In this document: one piece after another, positions 1 to 6,358 of the stretch | Layout: each line of letters opens with the position of its first letter | Position numbering within the stretch: position 1 is the first letter of the stretch | Assembly (NCBI GenBank): GCA_021780705.1 | Contig: JAJXYG010000339.1 | Location: 1 to 7,374 of the forward strand | DNA from: Bacteroidota bacterium | GTDB lineage: Bacteria > Bacteroidota > Bacteroidia > Chitinophagales > Chitinophagaceae | Length of the DNA stretch: 7,374 bases | Direction: 5' to 3' | The notes under the pieces: model-generated | Told to the model about the DNA's origin: nothing | The model's input: only the letters and a program-made list of their open reading frames with translations | The model's database searches: none | Made by a program: the position numbers and the translations under genes

Positions 1-87
1 CCAGCAAAAATATTGCCGCGCTCGGGGATGCCATAAACCATCCTGAAAACTCGACTATGTATTGTACTTTGAATCACTAGTCAGGGT

Positions 88-121
88 TAAATACCCCGTT
101 AGCTTGCTGCGGGGTAGTTTA
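88..121. repeat. REP-like imperfect hairpin
   Basis: An inverted repeat is visible: TAAATACCCCG at 88-98 pairs with CGGGGTA-G-TTTA at 110-121, with a single bulged G at 117, giving 11 base pairs. The 11-base interior TTAGCTTGCTG holds a further AGC/GCT match. On the minus strand the core reads ACCCCGCAGCAAGCTAACGG. This resembles the GC-rich palindromes with a CAGCAAGCTG-type centre that I associate with REP elements and RAYT transposases in Bacteroidota; the left half has drifted from symmetry. No transposase gene is present nearby. It could instead be a rho-independent terminator for a plus-strand gene ending at 80, since TTTATTATTAATT follows the stem. The REP assignment is from memory, not from a search. 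Confidence 0.5.
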
Positions 122-287
122 TTATTAATTCTCTTAAGGCCCAGTAGGGATAATTTCTTAAGGTTCCTTCCTGAAAAGAAGCCTTTCTTTCCGGACGTTC
201 CTTTATCACATTGCTCTTAATAAAGTCATCCAACAATGGTAATTCCGTAATAAGAGCTCCTGAAAATTTCTTATTATTAGAGAGATT
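99..287 (-). pseudogene. remnant of an ATP-binding, AlbA/RecG-like regulator gene
   Basis: The minus strand is open for 62 codons, from just after tandem stops (TAA at 293-291, TAG at 290-288) to a TAA at 101-99, with no usable start. The translation contains FSGALITELPLLDDFIKSN and then NYPYWALRELIIN. The second motif closely resembles the 'YP..ALRE(A/L)(V/I)NA..HRDY' segment of predicted transcriptional regulators with an AlbA-2 DNA-binding domain and a GHKL-type ATP-binding domain (COG2865-like proteins). The match breaks off after LIIN, exactly where the sequence enters the REP-like hairpin; the last codons, YPAAS-stop, come from the hairpin. The expected AxxHRDY continuation and the whole N-terminal domain are missing. 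I read this as a fragment truncated at both ends, not an expressed gene. The family call rests on motif memory. Confidence 0.55.
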
Positions 288-394
288 CTATTAATCATTT
301 AAGTTTTCACCTAACCTTTGGGAATTATTATTTTGAGTTTTTTCGGCTCTTATTTATATTTTGATCCTGTAGTCTTATAAATAATTCAGTTTCT

Positions 395-1639
395 TTAATA
401 CTCCATTTTCCTTAAGGCCGGTGATTTTATCCACGTATAAAAGACCACCATCAGGGTCATTGACCCTCCAAAGACCACCGAAGTGATGGTGCCCATCAAT
501 TTGGCCATCATGCCACTTTCAAATTGCCCCAGTTCGTTACTGGAATTCACAAACATGGATGTTACACTCATTACCCTTCCCCTCATATGATCCGGCGTTT
601 TCAATTGAGAGATGGTCCCCCTCACCACCACGCTGATGGCGTCCAGCATCCCGGAGATCATCAGTGCCAGGAAGGATAAGGCAAAGAGCTTGGAGATCCC
701 AAAAACAATGATGCAGGCCCCAAATCCTGCCACTGCAATCAGCAGGGTCTTCCCCTGGTGCTTCCTCAGGGGAAAGAAGGTCAGGGCGATGACCATAAAG
801 ATGGACCCCAGGTCTGAAGCTCCATTGAGAAAACCAAAACCTTCAGGTCCGACCTTTAAGATATCCCTTGCATAAATAGGAATCAGGGCGACTGCCCCTC
901 CAAAGAGCACCGCAAAAAGATCCAGTGAGATTGCACTCAATAATTCCTTGGTATGATAGACAAAACGCAAGCCTTCCTTTACGCTCTCCCAGGTACGCAC
1001 AGCGCCTTTGATGGTTCCGGGTGGTTTCTTCTCAATACGTACCATGAAGAAGAAAGATGTGGTGATTAGCACACAAACGGTGACCAGGGTACCCGTAATA
1101 CCAAAACCTGCAATTGCAAATCCGCCCAGTGCGTGACCGGTCACCGAGGCAGATAACCAGGTGCCCTGGTTCCAGGTAGTCGCATTTTGAAGGTGAGACC
1201 GTGGCACGATATAGGCAATCATGGAGCCAAACACCGGCCCGGTAAAGGCGCGGATGATCCCGGTGCCAAAGATGACACTGTAAATGAATATGGCAATCCA
1301 GTGATGACTGAAATGCGCAGCCACATAGTGCCCGGAGATGAAGGCGAGGAGACCCGCAGCGACAATATAAAGCAACACCCCTCTTAGCAGGAGCCATTTC
1401 TTTTCACTCTGGTCAATGACGTGGCCTGCATACAGGGCCAGGGAGACAGCCGGAACCACCTCTGAGAGCCCAATAAGTCCAATGGCAAAAGGATCATTGG
1501 TAAGGATGTAAATCCACCAACCCACCAGGGTGGCCATCATCCTCAGTCCCATAATGAAGATGAACCTTCCCATAAGCAGGTTCCTGAATTCTACAATACG
1601 CACCGAGGCGAAGGGATTATTTTTAGGTGGGGAGATCAT
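395..1639 (-). CDS. MFS transporter, exporter-like (MFS_3 / EntS-type)
   Basis: This encodes a 414-residue polytopic inner-membrane protein of the major facilitator superfamily, probably a proton-driven exporter of a small molecule. Hydrophobic helices fill most of the length, with a basic cytoplasmic mid-loop around residues 203-235, as expected for two six-helix halves. A motif-A-like loop after helix 2 reads AGHVIDQSEKKW (71-82), and the second half has TPDHMRGRVMSV (348-359), typical of the MFS_3 / enterobactin-exporter branch. Length is normal for the family. I chose the ATG at 1639; a TTG one codon upstream is also in frame. It starts about 10 bases after the stop of the deoxynucleoside kinase gene on the same strand, so the two are probably cotranscribed. 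The substrate cannot be read from the sequence; neither a drug nor a siderophore role is supported by neighbours. Confidence 0.88.
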   Translation of the reverse strand: MISPPKNNPFASVRIVEFRNLLMGRFIFIMGLRMMATLVGWWIYILTNDPFAIGLIGLSEVVPAVSLALYAGHVIDQSEKKWLLLRGVLLYIVAAGLLAFISGHYVAAHFSHHWIAIFIYSVIFGTGIIRAFTGPVFGSMIAYIVPRSHLQNATTWNQGTWLSASVTGHALGGFAIAGFGITGTLVTVCVLITTSFFFMVRIEKKPPGTIKGAVRTWESVKEGLRFVYHTKELLSAISLDLFAVLFGGAVALIPIYARDILKVGPEGFGFLNGASDLGSIFMVIALTFFPLRKHQGKTLLIAVAGFGACIIVFGISKLFALSFLALMISGMLDAISVVVRGTISQLKTPDHMRGRVMSVTSMFVNSSNELGQFESGMMAKLMGTITSVVFGGSMTLMVVFYTWIKSPALRKMEY

Positions 1640-1649
1640 CAAAAATAAT

Positions 1650-2282
1650 TTAAGGCAATTGAAGGATGTGCTGTCCTTCTCCGTAATCCCTGTCCAGGGC
1701 CTCCACTACCGCCTCCAGATGCGCTTCATTTCCTAGAAAATCTGCTGAAGTAGCGTCGATAAACAGTGTCTTTATATTATGTTGTCGAATATATTGAGAA
1801 TAGGTGTCCTGCAGGGAAGCCAGGTACTCCGGCTCAATTCCCTGCTCATACGGGCGGTTGCGCTTTTTAATATTTTCTTTCAATTTGCTGACCGGGGCGT
1901 GCAGAAAAATCAGCAAATCCGGCTGGATCAGCTGGGGATTAATGATGTCAAACAATTTCTGGTAAAGCTGGAACTCCGGTTCCGGCAGGTTTACCTTGGC
2001 AAACAGAAGGCATTTGGTAAACAGGTAATCTGAAATGGTGATATTCTGGAATAGATCCTTGGTCTGCAGCAGGTCTTTAAGTTGTTTATACCGTTCAGCC
2101 ATAAAGAATAGTTCCAGGGGAAAAGCGTATTGCTGCTGATTTTCATAAAACTTGGGCAGAAAGGGATTGTCTGCAAACTGCTCCAGGATCAGTCTTGCAT
2201 TAAGCCGCTTGCTGAGCAGGTGGGCGAGGGTGGTTTTCCCTGCACCAATATTGCCTTCTATGGTAATGAAGTTGTATTTCAT
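1650..2282 (-). CDS. deoxynucleoside kinase (dNK family)
   Basis: This encodes a 210-residue cytosolic kinase that phosphorylates deoxynucleosides with a nucleoside triphosphate, the first step of deoxynucleoside salvage. The P-loop GNIGAGKTT is at residues 10-18. The LEQFADNPF segment at 33-41 carries the acidic residue (E34) expected near the substrate. ISDYLF at 83-88 corresponds to the family's conserved mid-motif. KKRNRPYEQGIE at 139-150 is the Arg-rich lid followed by the conserved acidic residue. The frame stays open upstream to 2510, but I start at the ATG at 2282 because the P-loop should lie about ten residues from the N-terminus and the upstream 76 residues resemble nothing. Substrate preference (dA/dG versus dC/T) cannot be told. 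In many Bacteroidota dNK genes are fused or linked to folK; here it stands alone, followed by an MFS gene. Confidence 0.92.
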   Translation of the reverse strand: MKYNFITIEGNIGAGKTTLAHLLSKRLNARLILEQFADNPFLPKFYENQQQYAFPLELFFMAERYKQLKDLLQTKDLFQNITISDYLFTKCLLFAKVNLPEPEFQLYQKLFDIINPQLIQPDLLIFLHAPVSKLKENIKKRNRPYEQGIEPEYLASLQDTYSQYIRQHNIKTLFIDATSADFLGNEAHLEAVVEALDRDYGEGQHILQLP

Positions 2283-2338
2283 GAGTGAATAGCCTGATCC
2301 CGGTTTGTTCCACCTTGAAGGCAGAAAGCTTAGATAGC

Positions 2339-2346
2339 CAAAAATA
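2339..2346 (-). promoter_or_regulatory. possible -7 box for the dNK-MFS unit
   Basis: Read on the minus strand this is TATTTTTG, a match to the Bacteroidota -7 consensus TAnnTTTG, about 57 bases upstream of the dNK start. No TTG -33 element lies at the usual 17-23 base spacing, so the call rests on the -7 box alone in an A/T-rich stretch. Confidence 0.3.
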
Positions 2347-2691
2347 ACAACTCGCGGTTTAAAAGAGGGTATAAATAATGGGATAGCTCCTCCTAAAATT
2401 TGAAAAGGTGAAGAAAATGTTTTCAATTTGGATTTGCCACTTGCTTTTTCAATCAGGAGAAAAGAAGGAGGATATCTGAATATTTCGCAGGTTCCTTCTG
2501 TGACCTCCAATTAGCCCCTCCGGAAGGCTTTGCTGGAACCTTCTTTTATCATGCAAAGGAAACTGTCGGGGCAATCCAAGGGGTATCCGCCACCGAGTGG
2601 AAAGGCGCCTGGTGCAAGCTCCGGAATCTCCGCTCTGAGAGGATTTGAGTATATAGATTTTTTTTAATTCTTCTTTTTATTTTTTCTCCAA

Positions 2692-2699
2692 TAGTTTTG
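2692..2699 (+). promoter_or_regulatory. possible -7 box for the ABC permease unit
   Basis: TAGTTTTG matches the Bacteroidota -7 consensus TAnnTTTG and lies about 20 bases before the permease ATG, after a T-rich run (2658-2687). No TTG -33 element is seen at the usual spacing, and a start this close would leave a very short leader, so confidence is low. Confidence 0.3.
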
Positions 2700-2719
2700 C
2701 AGCTTAAAAAAAACCATTC

Positions 2720-3832
2720 ATGAAGTCATACAGCCAGTTTCAGGCGATGTTTGCCATTACCAAAGCAAGCCTGAGGGCGATCTTCAGGAGTCCTTCTTCC
2801 GTGGTCTTTGGTTTTGCCTTTCCCTTTGTATTTATCCTGGTTTTTGGATTCATTGGGGACGTAGGCGCGAAACGGGTCTTTAAGGTAGCTATGGAAAACA
2901 GTGCCGACACGTCCAACGCCCTCTACCATGCCCTGATGGCTTCCGGAGAAGTCAAAATAATCCATTACCAGGATCCCGATTCCCTGAAAAATGACCTGGA
3001 CCGGGGAAATCTGGCAGGAATCATCAATATTCAAAAGAACCCATCGGGAACCCCTCCCTATGAGTTCACGCTAAAAAGCACCAACTCAAGTAATGACAAA
3101 TGGCCTCAATTCAAAGCCCTGGTCGAGAGTGTGATCAATGAAATCAGCAACAAAGCCTTTCCCGACCGGCCGGGCTATGCCAAATTTGACTTCAATCCCA
3201 CCCGGGATATTGCCATCATAAGACCCTACCGGACCATTGATTTCATCCTTCCGGGCCAGCTGGGTTTTTCGCTGCTGGCCTCAGGTGTTTTTGGAGTGGC
3301 CTTTATGTTTTTTAACCTGCGCAATACCCTGGTACTGAAGCGGTTTTTTGCCACGCCCATTAGCCGGACCTTCATCATTCTCGGAGAAATGCTCAGCCGG
3401 GTACTTTTCCAGTTGCTGACCGCTGTGGTCATCATCCTGATCGGCTATCTTTTCTTTCATTTTACCCTGATCAATGGACTAGCCACCTTTTGGGACATGC
3501 TGGTGCTCAGCTTCATAGGATTGGTGGTATTTATGGGGTTTGGATTTGTGGTGTCGGGTCTTGCCAAAAGTGACAATACCATCCCGCCCTTTGCCAACCT
3601 GATCACCCTGCCCCAGTTCCTCATAGGGGGGACCTTCTTTTCAGTGAGCGTGTTTCCCAACTGGCTGCAATGGGTTGCCAAGATCATGCCCCTGACCCAT
3701 TTGAATGAAGCCCTTCGGGACGTAGCCTTTGAAGGAAAGAGCCTCTGGGATGTACGCTGGGAAATCGGGGCACTGCTGATCTGGGGAGTTATTATCTATG
3801 CCATTGCGGTAAAAGTGTTTAAATGGGAATAA
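2720..3832 (+). CDS. ABC-2 type transporter permease subunit
   Basis: This is a 370-residue membrane subunit of an ABC-2 (YhhJ/ABC2_membrane_3-like) exporter; it would pair with a separate ATPase to move a substrate across the inner membrane. Helix 1 is at about residues 28-47, followed by a large soluble loop (about 48-172) on the outer face, then a cluster of helices at about 175-199, 226-250, 258-281, 287-311 and 347-367, giving six in all. The segment KRFFATPISRTFIILGEMLS (207-226) and the late ALRDVAFEG (331-339) are characteristic of ABC-2 permeases. The ATG follows an A-rich stretch without a Shine-Dalgarno sequence, usual for Bacteroidota. No nucleotide-binding subunit lies next to it: upstream is a divergent kinase and downstream an SRPBCC gene. 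The ATPase must be encoded elsewhere, or the pairing has been lost. The substrate is unknown. Confidence 0.9.
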   Translation: MKSYSQFQAMFAITKASLRAIFRSPSSVVFGFAFPFVFILVFGFIGDVGAKRVFKVAMENSADTSNALYHALMASGEVKIIHYQDPDSLKNDLDRGNLAGIINIQKNPSGTPPYEFTLKSTNSSNDKWPQFKALVESVINEISNKAFPDRPGYAKFDFNPTRDIAIIRPYRTIDFILPGQLGFSLLASGVFGVAFMFFNLRNTLVLKRFFATPISRTFIILGEMLSRVLFQLLTAVVIILIGYLFFHFTLINGLATFWDMLVLSFIGLVVFMGFGFVVSGLAKSDNTIPPFANLITLPQFLIGGTFFSVSVFPNWLQWVAKIMPLTHLNEALRDVAFEGKSLWDVRWEIGALLIWGVIIYAIAVKVFKWE

Positions 3833-3845
3833 TCCCCTAATTGGT

Positions 3846-4370
3846 ATGCAAAAATTCAAACTATTTGCTACGGGTCTGCTGTTGATGCTCATTGTCCTTT
3901 GGTTGGTGAGCCTGTTTTTGCCCTCTGCGGTAACCGTATCTCAAACCCTGTTGATTGATGCCAGCGACTCTGCCATCGCCGCCCAGGTAGAAAATTTGCC
4001 GAATTGGGCCAATTGGAATCCGGCCTATGAAGGCAAAACAATCACCACCCACACCCGGATGTCGGGGGATACCACCTATGGATGGATCACAGATTCCAGT
4101 GGACGAAACCTGCAGGTAGTGCTGACCCGTCCTGCCTCCAATGTCATAGAGGTAGATTTTCCGGGGAGCAATGGACCCAAAGGCAGTTACCAGTTTGTGC
4201 TGATTCCAAAGGATCATGGTCAAACCCAGCTCACCTGGAATATCAATACCGAACTCGGCTGGTATCCCTGGCGAAAAATCGTGGGCATCTTCCTGGATAA
4301 AATGACCAGCCCCATTTACGAACGGGCCATCCATTATCTGAAAATGGCTGCCGAACCTCGGGCTTCCTAG
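3846..4370 (+). CDS. membrane-anchored SRPBCC (START-like) protein
   Basis: This encodes a 174-residue protein with one N-terminal hydrophobic helix (about residues 6-26) and then a single helix-grip domain of the SRPBCC / polyketide-cyclase-like superfamily, which folds around a hydrophobic ligand pocket. Family marks are the opening strand after the helix (AVTVSQTLLIDASDSAIAAQ, 28-47), the NLPNWANWNPAY segment (50-61), and the closing long helix from about 145 to 168. The lack of a cleavage motif suggests a membrane anchor rather than an exported soluble protein. It begins 13 bases after the ABC permease stop, so the two probably form one transcript; the ligand and any role in the transporter are unknown. 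Length is normal for the family. Its stop codon is the first TAG of a CTAG repeat. Confidence 0.82.
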   Translation: MQKFKLFATGLLLMLIVLWLVSLFLPSAVTVSQTLLIDASDSAIAAQVENLPNWANWNPAYEGKTITTHTRMSGDTTYGWITDSSGRNLQVVLTRPASNVIEVDFPGSNGPKGSYQFVLIPKDHGQTQLTWNINTELGWYPWRKIVGIFLDKMTSPIYERAIHYLKMAAEPRAS

Positions 4371-4381
4371 CTAGCTAGCTA
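4367..4381. repeat. (CTAG)n tract closing all six frames
   Basis: CTAGCTAGCTAGCTA, three full CTAG units plus CTA, lies exactly between two convergent genes. It supplies the TAG stop of the SRPBCC gene (4368-4370) and, on the other strand, the TAG stop of bioA (4381-4379). TAG at 4368, 4372 and 4376 falls in all three plus frames, and CTA at 4371, 4375 and 4379 closes all three minus frames. The tract is self-complementary, but there is no U-run or GC-rich stem, so I do not call it a terminator. Confidence 0.85.
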
Positions 4382-5671
4382 ATTATTACGGATGAGCTGC
4401 TGTAAAAAGCGCAGTATGGTCTGGTGTACCTTCCTGAGTTCCTTGTCGGTAATACAATAGGGCGGCATGATATAGATCGTGTTTCCAAGTGCCCTGAGAT
4501 ATACCCCGCTTTTCAGGCAGAAGGCCGAGAATTTCTGCCCAATTCCCGCCAGATACCCTTCGGTTTCACTGATGGCAATTTCAAATGCACAAATCGTACC
4601 CAAGTGACGAAGGTTCTTGATGATTTTTCTCTCGGCAAACGGGTATAGCTCTTCAAGGAACCGGGCCTGTGCGGCCTGGATTTCCCCGACCCTTCTTTTG
4701 AGTTTCTTTTTCATGACCAGTTCCATGCTGGCCAGGGAGGCAGTGCAGGCCAGGGGGTTCGCCGTAAAGGAATGCCCATGGAAGAAGGTCTGGGTGCGGT
4801 CATCGGTATTAAAGGCCTCATAGACCTTCTGCGTACAGCTGGTAACCCCCAGGGCCATAGTGCCACCGGTCAGGCCCTTGCTCAGACAAATAATGTCCGC
4901 CTTTTCAGTGAGGTATTCTCCCGCAAATAATTTTCCGGTCCGGTAGAATCCGGTGAGCACCTCGTCAGCAATACATACCACCTCTTTTTGTTTAAGGAAG
5001 TGCAGCAGCGGATCCAGGTGTTCGGGTTTGTACATTTTCATACCTCCGGCTCCCTGCAGCAGGGGTTCATAGATGAAGCAGGCAATTTCACCCGCAATAG
5101 GTTCAAGGGTAGCTTTGATCTGTTCCAGGTTGTCCTTATGGGGGGGATCAATAAAAATGACTTCAAACAGTTTGTCGCGGAAGGCCATCGTGAAAGTGCC
5201 TCTTTCACTGATACTCATGGCCCCAAAGGTATCTCCATGGTAGCTGTCATGGAGGGCTACGATCCGGGTGCGGTGAGAAGCCTCCTTGTTCAGCCAGTAT
5301 TGCAGCGCCATTTTAATGGCCACCTCGGTGGCGGTGGAGCCGTTGTCCGAATAAAATATCCTGGCAAAGTCTCCCGGAAGAATCTTCAGCAGCTTTTCCG
5401 CCAGGGATACTGCAGGTTTATGGGTAAACCCCGCAAAGATTACCTGTTCCAGGATGGCGGCCTGCTTTCCCAGCCGGGAGGCAATATACTTGTTGCCATG
5501 GCCGTGGATGGTGACCCACCAGCTGCTTACTGCGTCGATATAGGTATTTCCTTCCTGGTCATAAAGCAGGGTATTCTTTCCTTTTACCATCCGGATGGAA
5601 GGCAGCCGGCCCTTCTGATGGGTGTAGGGGTGCCAGACATAGGCGGTATCTTTTTCAACAAGATTCATCAT
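4379..5671 (-). CDS. bioA: adenosylmethionine-8-amino-7-oxononanoate aminotransferase (BioA)
   Basis: This PLP-dependent class-III aminotransferase transfers the amino group of S-adenosylmethionine to KAPA to give DAPA in biotin synthesis, in the cytosol. The 430 residues match the usual length. BioA marks in order are WHPYTHQKG (13-21), SSWWVTIHGHGN (49-60), the cofactor-phosphate loop SDNGSTATEVAIK (108-120), HDSYHGDT (141-148), the PLP-pyridine aspartate D236 in IADEVLTGFYRTG, the Schiff-base lysine K265 in LSKGLTGG, and FHGHSFTANPLAC (297-309). The W-W-x-x-x-H-G-H and HPYTxQ motifs separate it from other class-III aminotransferases. Two ATGs stand in tandem (5671 and 5668); I keep the first. 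It is transcribed alone here, divergent from the ECF sigma gene, with its 3' end 8 bases from the SRPBCC gene. No other bio gene is visible in the window. Confidence 0.95.
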   Translation of the reverse strand: MMNLVEKDTAYVWHPYTHQKGRLPSIRMVKGKNTLLYDQEGNTYIDAVSSWWVTIHGHGNKYIASRLGKQAAILEQVIFAGFTHKPAVSLAEKLLKILPGDFARIFYSDNGSTATEVAIKMALQYWLNKEASHRTRIVALHDSYHGDTFGAMSISERGTFTMAFRDKLFEVIFIDPPHKDNLEQIKATLEPIAGEIACFIYEPLLQGAGGMKMYKPEHLDPLLHFLKQKEVVCIADEVLTGFYRTGKLFAGEYLTEKADIICLSKGLTGGTMALGVTSCTQKVYEAFNTDDRTQTFFHGHSFTANPLACTASLASMELVMKKKLKRRVGEIQAAQARFLEELYPFAERKIIKNLRHLGTICAFEIAISETEGYLAGIGQKFSAFCLKSGVYLRALGNTIYIMPPYCITDKELRKVHQTILRFLQQLIRNN

Positions 5672-5702
5672 GAGTATTTTTCAGTTTATTTTGCGATGAC
5701 TT

Positions 5703-5710
5703 CAAAGGTA
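5703..5710 (-). promoter_or_regulatory. probable -7 box of the bioA promoter
   Basis: Read on the minus strand this is TACCTTTG, an exact TAnnTTTG match, 32 bases upstream of the bioA start, which would leave a leader of roughly 25 bases. A TTG occurs 26 bases further upstream, slightly beyond the usual 17-23 spacing for the -33 element. That TTG falls in the palindrome at 5737-5751. Confidence 0.5.
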
Positions 5711-5736
5711 AAAATTCCCACTTCCTTTCCAGCCGA

Positions 5737-5751
5737 CAATTTGCTAAATTG
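5737..5751. promoter_or_regulatory. palindrome CAATTT-GCT-AAATTG between bioA and the sigma gene
   Basis: This is a perfect 6-base inverted repeat with a 3-base spacer, ending one base before the ATG at 5753 and lying about 27 bases upstream of the bioA -7 box. That position suits an operator acting on bioA, on the sigma gene, or on both. It does not match any biotin-regulator site I remember with confidence (BirA, BioR, BioQ types), and as A/T-rich sequence it could arise by chance. Confidence 0.35.
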
Positions 5752-5752
5752 A

Positions 5753-6358
5753 ATGCAACGTTTTGGACTTCCCGATTGTCCACCTACTACCACTATGACA
5801 GATTCCGGCAAACTGGTGAAAGATTGTATCAGGAAAAAGCCTGGTGCGCAGCGGCAGCTCTATGAGCTTTTCGCACCCGCCATGCTCGGCCTTTGCTATC
5901 GCTATACCAAGAGTATGGCCGATGCCGAAGACGTGCTGCAGGAAGGATTTATCAAGGTGTTCACCTATTTGCCGGATTACCGGGCAGAAGGAGAACTGGG
6001 AGGATGGATCAGGACCATCATGGTCCATACGGCCCTGAATTTCCTGAAAAGCAACCGGCCTTACCAATACGACCTTTCCTTCGCGGATTCGGCAATGCAC
6101 CCCGTTTCTACCGAAGACCCTTCCGTCATGCTGGAGGCAAAGGAACTGTCGGAACTGATTCGTCAGTTGCCTACGGGGTTTCAGACGATTTTTAACCTGC
6201 ATGCCGTGGAAGGGTATACTCATGTCGAAATCGCTTCGATGTTGGGGGTCCACGAAGGGACCTCCAGATCACAATATGCCCGGGCGAGGGCGCTGTTGAT
6301 AGAGTGGATAAAAAAATTTTCAGCAAACGCGCAACCTGATAAATATGGAAGAAAATAA
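5753..6358 (+). CDS. ECF-type RNA polymerase sigma factor
   Basis: This is a 201-residue sigma-70-family factor with only regions 2 and 4, the ECF plan. Region 2 spans about residues 36-102: LYELFAPAMLGLCYRYTKS, then the DAEDVLQEGFIKVF helix that contacts the core enzyme and the -10 element, then GGWIRTIMVHTALNFLK. Region 4 spans about 132-188, with LIRQLPTGFQTIFNLHAVEG and the helix-turn-helix YTHVEIASMLGVHEGTSRSQYARAR. The second in-frame Met (residue 15, ATG at 5795, MTDSGKLVKDC) is the more likely true start, because family members usually begin just before the LI/LVxxC segment; this gives 187 residues. Neither start has a Shine-Dalgarno sequence. The last 14 bases overlap the start of the next gene, implying translational coupling with its likely anti-sigma partner. 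The target promoters are not known. Confidence 0.93.
   Translation: MQRFGLPDCPPTTTMTDSGKLVKDCIRKKPGAQRQLYELFAPAMLGLCYRYTKSMADAEDVLQEGFIKVFTYLPDYRAEGELGGWIRTIMVHTALNFLKSNRPYQYDLSFADSAMHPVSTEDPSVMLEAKELSELIRQLPTGFQTIFNLHAVEGYTHVEIASMLGVHEGTSRSQYARARALLIEWIKKFSANAQPDKYGRK

Larger units (their letters stand above)
1..394. other. gene-poor A/T-rich left end
   Basis: This stretch has no intact gene. It contains a REP-like hairpin (88-121) and a decayed gene fragment (99-287, minus), described separately. Bases 288-394 are very A/T-rich, carry stops in all frames I read, and separate the fragment from the stop of the MFS gene. I see no convincing terminator there; the only inverted repeat is a weak GAG/CTC pair near 333-347. 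At the extreme left, plus frame 3 is open from the window edge to a TAG at 78-80 (25 codons, ending in TLNH). This could be the C-terminus of a gene outside the window, but the opposite strand is open there too and nothing is recognisable. Confidence 0.6.
2283..2719. other. divergent intergenic region, no recognised gene
   Basis: These 437 bases separate the dNK gene (minus) from the ABC permease gene (plus) and must hold both promoters. Bases 2283-2480 are A/T-rich. Bases 2485-2648 are markedly more GC-rich and protein-like in composition: the plus frame 2412-2648 is open for 78 codons without any ATG, translating to segments such as SEYFAGSFCDLQLAPPEGF and ATEWKGAWCKLRNLR. Small inverted repeats are present, for example AGGTTCC at 2489-2495 with GGAACCT at 2535-2541, and CCAC-CGA-GTGG near 2590-2600. 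I recognise neither a protein family nor a riboswitch. It may be a decayed gene or repeat fragment, or a structured leader. The 5' extension of the kinase frame (to 2510) also lies here and is not believed to be coding. Confidence 0.5.

Noticed and set aside
3..80. Possible C-terminus of a plus-strand gene entering from the left (25 codons, ending TLNH, stop at 78-80)
   Set aside because: It is too short to judge, the opposite strand is also open, and no family is recognisable; a faint leucine-rich-repeat look (LGDAINHPEN) was not enough.
161..2498. The shared 10-mer AGGTTCCTTC at 161-170 and 2489-2498 as a dispersed repeat
   Set aside because: The match does not extend beyond ten bases and the contexts differ, so chance is the simplest explanation.
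2283..2510. A 76-residue N-terminal extension of the deoxynucleoside kinase (frame open to an ATG at 2510)
   Set aside because: The P-loop of this family lies near residue 10, which fits the ATG at 2282; the extension has no recognisable motif and would remove room for the kinase promoter.
3825..3836. GGGA-ATAA-TCCC across the permease stop as a terminator
   Set aside because: The stem is only 4 base pairs with no T-run, and the next gene begins 13 bases after the stop in the same direction.
4988..5752. A 254-codon plus-strand open frame opposite bioA
   Set aside because: It lies entirely within or against the bioA coding sequence, which has all family motifs; the antisense frame shows no family features.
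5744..6253. A 169-codon minus-strand open frame opposite the sigma factor gene
   Set aside because: It is the shadow of a clear ECF sigma gene; its translation has no recognisable domain.
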